DNA of 64,000 bases from JAACFF01 sp963807975 (GTDB taxonomy: Bacteria; Chloroflexota; Anaerolineae; Promineifilales; Promineifilaceae): assembly GCA_963807975.1 (NCBI GenBank), contig CAWEDV010000007.1:155368-219367 (forward strand). The letters run 5' to 3'. This document shows, piece after piece, positions 60,667-64,000 of this stretch. Positions within the stretch are counted from its first letter, which is position 1; every line of letters starts with the position of its first letter. The notes below the pieces were generated by a model. It made no database searches. It was given only the letters and a program-made list of their open reading frames with translations, and was not told the origin of the DNA. Both the position numbers and the translations under genes were made by a program.

Positions 60667-61737
60667 TTACGCCTTTTCCTCGGAAAGCCGTTCTCCGAGG
60701 ATACCTTGCGGCCTAAAAATCAACACCAACACAAGCAATGTGAAAGCAGTCACATCTTTTAGCTGGTGGGCACCGGGCACGCCGAGCCCTTCCAAGAATA
60801 AAGGAGGCCCAACTGCTTCAATTAAGCCCAAGAAAAGACCGCCAATGGCTGCACCGGGAATACTGCCAATACCGCCTAATACAGCAGCGGTAAAGGCTTT
60901 AATACCGGGCACGAAACCCATGAAGAAGTGCACTTGCTTGAAGGTTAAGCCCCACAATACGGCTGCTGCACCGGCCATCACCGCACCAATGGCAAAAGTC
61001 ATGCTGATCGTTCGATTAACGTCGATGCCCATCAGAGCGGCAACATCTTTATCTTCAGCCACGGCACGGATCGCTTTGCCTGTTTTGGTGCGCATGATCA
61101 GAATATAAAGGCCGATCAACATAATGATGGCCACACCCATGACGATCAAGCGCGTTTTCAAGAAATCAATACCTAGAATTGTTATCCGGCCGGAAAATGT
61201 ATCGGGAACGGGGAAAGGGATAATGGCCGATCCAAACAGACCGCGGAAGAAATACTGCCAGAAGAAGGAAGCACCGATGGCCGTGATCAAGGGCACCAGC
61301 CGGGGGGCCTTGCGCAGCGGGCGATAGGCGATTCTTTCTGTTATCAGCGCGATTACCATGGCTGTCAGCATAGATAGGATCATGACCAAAATCATGTAAA
61401 CAACCGGATATTCATCCATGAATCCTGAGGATGCCAATGCAGATGCAAGGAAAACGGTCGATGTCATCCCCCCAGCCATAAAAAACTCGCCATGGGCAAA
61501 GTTGATCATGAACAAAATACCGTAAACCATGGTATAGCCAAGGGCGATCAAGGCGTAAAGGCTGCCTTGGGATAATCCTGAACCTAGAAAATCGATCCAA
61601 TCTTTGGCACTATACTGGACCCCTGCCCCAAAAAAGATCTTGTTAACGATACCAATTACCACAAGGGCGATGATGACCGCTCTAAAAACCCAGAGAGCGA
61701 GCCCAATATAATCAATATCTTTGAAGCGCTGCGGCAT
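60667..61737 (-). CDS. livH: branched-chain amino acid ABC transporter permease
   Basis: A 356-residue LivH-type permease with about eight helices: FLGSGLSQGSLYALIALGYTMVYGILFMINFAHGEFFMAGG, TERIAYRPLRKAPRLVPLITAIGASFFWQ, KTGKAIRAVAEDKDVAALMGIDVNRTISMTFAIGAVMAGAAAVLWG and VPGIKAFTAAVLGGIGSIPGAAIGGLFLGLIE. First permease gene, 166 bases after livK. Confidence 0.95.
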   Translation of the reverse strand: MPQRFKDIDYIGLALWVFRAVIIALVVIGIVNKIFFGAGVQYSAKDWIDFLGSGLSQGSLYALIALGYTMVYGILFMINFAHGEFFMAGGMTSTVFLASALASSGFMDEYPVVYMILVMILSMLTAMVIALITERIAYRPLRKAPRLVPLITAIGASFFWQYFFRGLFGSAIIPFPVPDTFSGRITILGIDFLKTRLIVMGVAIIMLIGLYILIMRTKTGKAIRAVAEDKDVAALMGIDVNRTISMTFAIGAVMAGAAAVLWGLTFKQVHFFMGFVPGIKAFTAAVLGGIGSIPGAAIGGLFLGLIEAVGPPLFLEGLGVPGAHQLKDVTAFTLLVLVLIFRPQGILGERLSEEKA

Positions 61738-61817
61738 AATTATTGCTCCGTCGACGGTTTTTATCTGGTCGATTAATCGGCCAAATATAAATAATTGAAT
61801 TGGCCAGCTATTTACAG

Positions 61818-61847
61818 AATGGGCTCCGGCGGTTACCGGAGCCCATT
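61818..61847 (-). terminator. intercistronic hairpin between livK and livH
   Basis: Perfect 12-bp stem AATGGGCTCCGG (61818-61829) with CCGGAGCCCATT (61836-61847), loop of six. No T-run follows on the minus strand, so partial termination or protection of livK mRNA is more likely than full termination. This is consistent with the binding protein being made in excess of the permease. Confidence 0.65.
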
Positions 61848-61903
61848 GCAGATTCTATTCATGAGCGCCTATGTAAATGAAAGCTGCTCATTAGCTATAT
61901 TGG

Positions 61904-63106
61904 TTATGGCCAAACTTTCTCGAAAGCGTTGTTCTGAACTTCGCTGACGGAAATCGCGGGATCGGCGCAATCACCAAATTCATCACAAGTGATGCTTCCG
62001 GTGATACCTTCCATGCCGCTGGTGGCATAGAGCGCATCACGCAATGCCTGGCGACCAATTAACAGCGTCCCGTCTCCACCTTCCACGGCAACAGCCTCGA
62101 TGGCATCCATGATCATATTCGCTGCATCAAAGGCATGAGCATGGAATGGAGCAGTCGGTTCTGTTCCATATTTTTCCATGTAGGCGGGCAAGAATTCGTC
62201 CTGGTAAAAGGCATTGCTGAAGCTCAGGTCGGGACCAGAGACATACATTCCTTCGGAAGTTTCGACTGTGTTCTCCAGGAAACTTGGCGACTGGATACCA
62301 TCTGCGCCAGCCAGAATAACTCCCTCAAGACCAGGGATATCCTTAGCTGTATTGGTAAGCAGCGATCCTAGAGGAATAAATACTGGATAGTAAATAAACT
62401 CAGGACCGGCAGCGGCAACTGTCGTCAAAAGTGGTTCCACATTGCTGGCATCAGGGGCTTCTGCTTCAAAAGCAACCATTTCACCACCCAATTCTTCGAA
62501 TGGCCCGGCAAACGCACTGGCCAAGCCCTCAGTATATGGGTCGCCATCATGGATCGCCGCGGCCTTTGTTACGCCGAGCTCGTTAAAGGCGAATTCGGCC
62601 ATGGCACGACCCTGTACAAGGTCGTTGTGGGCCGTACGCAGATAACCTACCTGGAAGGCCTGATCGGGATCAGTCAGAGCAGGCGAAGTATTGGAAGGCG
62701 AAACCATGGCGTAGCCGGCGTCGGAAACGATCTTTGCCGCCGGAACACCGGCGCCTGAACAACTCGTGCCAATCATGGCCACGATCTGCGGGTTTGAAAC
62801 GATCTTGGTAGCGGATGTCTGGCCACCTTCAGCGTTACAGCCATCATCCTCTGCCTGAAGGTCGATGGGATGGCCCAACAGTTCGCCGCGCATATCAATG
62901 GCTAGTTCAACACCCCATTGGGAGTCGAGGCCCAGCTCTGTGTTCGGGCCAGAGACAACGAGTGATGAAGCCAACAATACGGGATCGCCTGGGGCTACTT
63001 CAACACAGCCCAACTCATCTTCACATTCAAGTGATTCACCGCCACATGCGGCCAAGGCCAAAACGGCAACTAACAAAAGAAGTACTAATGAAATTTTGCG
63101 TGTCAT
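61904..63106 (-). CDS. livK: branched-chain amino acid ABC transporter substrate-binding lipoprotein
   Basis: A 400-residue LivK/LIVBP-type protein. Signal MTRKISLVLLLLVAVLALAAC with lipidated Cys at 21, then a periplasmic-binding fold (ASSLVVSGPNTELGLDSQWGVELAID, MIGTSCSGAGVPAAKIVSDAGYAMVSPSNTSPAL). Two Cys pairs at the N-terminus (LECEDELGC) and near the end (CDEFGDC) are extra. AAAGGAGG lies nine bases before the ATG at 63106. The frame runs 28 codons further upstream without a stop but that part is not part of the protein family. Confidence 0.95.
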   Translation of the reverse strand: MTRKISLVLLLLVAVLALAACGGESLECEDELGCVEVAPGDPVLLASSLVVSGPNTELGLDSQWGVELAIDMRGELLGHPIDLQAEDDGCNAEGGQTSATKIVSNPQIVAMIGTSCSGAGVPAAKIVSDAGYAMVSPSNTSPALTDPDQAFQVGYLRTAHNDLVQGRAMAEFAFNELGVTKAAAIHDGDPYTEGLASAFAGPFEELGGEMVAFEAEAPDASNVEPLLTTVAAAGPEFIYYPVFIPLGSLLTNTAKDIPGLEGVILAGADGIQSPSFLENTVETSEGMYVSGPDLSFSNAFYQDEFLPAYMEKYGTEPTAPFHAHAFDAANMIMDAIEAVAVEGGDGTLLIGRQALRDALYATSGMEGITGSITCDEFGDCADPAISVSEVQNNAFEKVWP

Positions 63107-63276
63107 TTGAATCTTCCTCCTTTCAAAGACAATATTAAATATGCTCAATTCGTTCAGCAAGATTTGAGAGAGGCCAAAGGCCATAACCATTCTTCAATAT
63201 GGGGCTTCTCACCTCCTCTTCCTCAAGTAAACGAGTGTGCCATGCAATAGATATATCACCGATTTTTACGGTTGAA

Positions 63277-63304
63277 ATTCTATTAGATAATTGATGTTTG
63301 TCAA
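63277..63304 (-). promoter_or_regulatory. promoter of the liv operon
   Basis: On the minus strand TTGACA (63304-63299), 16-base spacer, TAGAAT (63282-63277). The predicted start near 63270 leaves a 5' leader of about 165 bases before livK. Within it lies an orphan AGGAGGTGA (63217-63209) with no start codon at normal spacing. Confidence 0.7.
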
Positions 63305-63317
63305 CTTCAGGGAGAAT

Positions 63318-64000
63318 TTAGCCGCTGGAACGGAGCTTATTGAAGAATTTCATCAACTCTCCATTGTCATGACCGGTGAGAGGGTCACCATGCCCGCTGG
63401 CAAAAGTAACCGGCGCCAATTCAATCAAACGGATCGCCGATTGATCGGCCATGACCTCATGAGCGGTGAGAATTTTGCGCGTCCTGTTCAGCCGGCCGTT
63501 TCTGGTGTCAAGCGCATCCCCGGTGAATAAGACGCCGGTCGAAGGGCTATAGAAAGAAATATGTCCGAGGGTATGGCCTGGAGTCGCCAGCACTTCCAGA
63601 CCACCCAAGACTGGCAGTCTATCTCCATCAGCAATTTTCTCTATTTCACTTACCGAAGTTGCCTGGTATTTGACGAAGGAGTTGGTAAACCACTGGATCA
63701 CGCGCGGGAGATGATCAGGGGACCTGCCCACCTGTAAATAGCGGGCTGATATCTCCCCCGCATAAACTTTTGCTCCTGACGCAGTCTGGATCGCAGCCAG
63801 GCTGCCAGCATGATCAATATCGGCATGAGTAATTAAGATACGCTTTAGGTCGGCGAGGTCGCGGCCCAGTTGGTCCAGCAGGCGAACAAGCAGCCGCTGC
63901 TCCCCGGGCATGCCTGCATCGATCAGAGTCAGGCCGTCTTCATCTACACACAGATAGAAGTTGCTGGCCTTACCTTGCAGCCAATATACGTCAGGCTGTA
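63318..64000 (-). CDS. metallo-beta-lactamase-fold hydrolase (5' end outside window)
   Basis: At least 227 residues; the frame is open to the window edge (VYWLQGKASNFYLCVDEDGLTLIDAGMPG precedes the first internal Met). Metal ligands: THADIDHAGSL (the HxHxDH motif appears as HADIDH), TPGHTLGHISFYSP, FTGDALD and the final ASGHGDPLTG. MBL-fold hydrolases of this sort include glyoxalase II-like and lactonase-like enzymes; the substrate is not evident. Tail-to-tail spacing places it upstream of the liv promoter. Confidence 0.9.
   Translation of the reverse strand, partial: QPDVYWLQGKASNFYLCVDEDGLTLIDAGMPGEQRLLVRLLDQLGRDLADLKRILITHADIDHAGSLAAIQTASGAKVYAGEISARYLQVGRSPDHLPRVIQWFTNSFVKYQATSVSEIEKIADGDRLPVLGGLEVLATPGHTLGHISFYSPSTGVLFTGDALDTRNGRLNRTRKILTAHEVMADQSAIRLIELAPVTFASGHGDPLTGHDNGELMKFFNKLRSSG

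Noticed and set aside
63130..63220. A separate leader peptide before livK giving amino-acid attenuation
   Set aside because: The Leu/Ile/Val-rich stretch is in frame with livK without a stop, and there is no terminator/antiterminator pair before livK.
1..64000. CRISPR array, prophage or intact insertion sequence
   Set aside because: No regularly spaced repeats, integrase, transposase, terminase or other phage genes were recognised.

Overview
The window looks like a chromosomal segment of an aerobic member of the Chloroflexota (Anaerolineae/Caldilineae/Promineifilum-like; inferred). The basis is a caa3-type oxidase cluster with SURF1 and CtaG, many lipoproteins with Pro/Thr- or Glu-rich spacers, ATPase-TPR proteins, and a livKHMGF transporter with enlarged permeases. 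Base composition is moderate. I see no rRNA, CRISPR array, prophage or intact insertion sequence. One tRNA, Leu(CAA), is present.

Layout. 1-5.7 kb: the end of a large membrane/glycosyltransferase-type protein, a small lipoprotein, a GAF-PAS-adenylate cyclase and a membrane transglutaminase. 5.9-12.4 kb (minus): a terminal oxidase operon in the order subunit II-cytochrome c, subunit I, IV, III, CtaG, SURF1 and a YtkA-like protein whose reading frame is broken. 12.6-20.2 kb: a membrane protein, two ECF sigma factors (one with its anti-sigma), a polysaccharide deacetylase, a lipase, folB-folK, exodeoxyribonuclease III and a Nudix hydrolase. 20.2-30.5 kb: tRNA-Leu, mutL, an HtrA-like lipoprotein protease, a DnaQ-DinG helicase, a MazG-like protein and two tandem AAA-type ATPases. 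31-41.4 kb: a SAF-domain oxidoreductase, a lipoprotein, uvrA, dnaK, a proline-racemase-family dehydratase, a nickel superoxide dismutase with its maturation protease, and an EamA exporter. 41.7-51.1 kb: a ferredoxin, then a complete arginine operon argC-argB-GNAT-argD-NAGS/argG-argJ-GNAT-argH. 51.1-64 kb: a protealysin-like M4 protease with its emfourin-type inhibitor, a JAMM protease, a double substrate-binding protein fusion, an ornithine-cyclodeaminase-family reductase, livKHMGF and a metallo-beta-lactamase-fold hydrolase running off the end.

The most interesting element is the argC leader (42223-42435). It has a strong promoter whose start point nearly coincides with the ATG of a 27-codon leader peptide carrying seven Arg codons in nine positions (five consecutive). 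It also has the four mutually exclusive RNA segments of a classical ribosome-mediated attenuator, ending in a 13-bp terminator just before argC. This predicts that the arginine operon is controlled by translation of Arg codons rather than by, or in addition to, an ArgR repressor. The same operon contains an in-frame N-acetylglutamate synthase/argininosuccinate synthase fusion and two unassigned GNAT acetyltransferases tightly coupled to arg genes.

Other points of note: a perfect 19-bp inverted repeat upstream of uvrA; a strongly over-represented palindromic octamer ACGGCCGT across the window (at least 17 copies); a dispersed palindrome around AAACCCGGTTT; an A2-type oxidase subunit I with a four-helix N-terminal extension; and two single-base frameshifts (YtkA-like gene and argD) that may be sequence errors.
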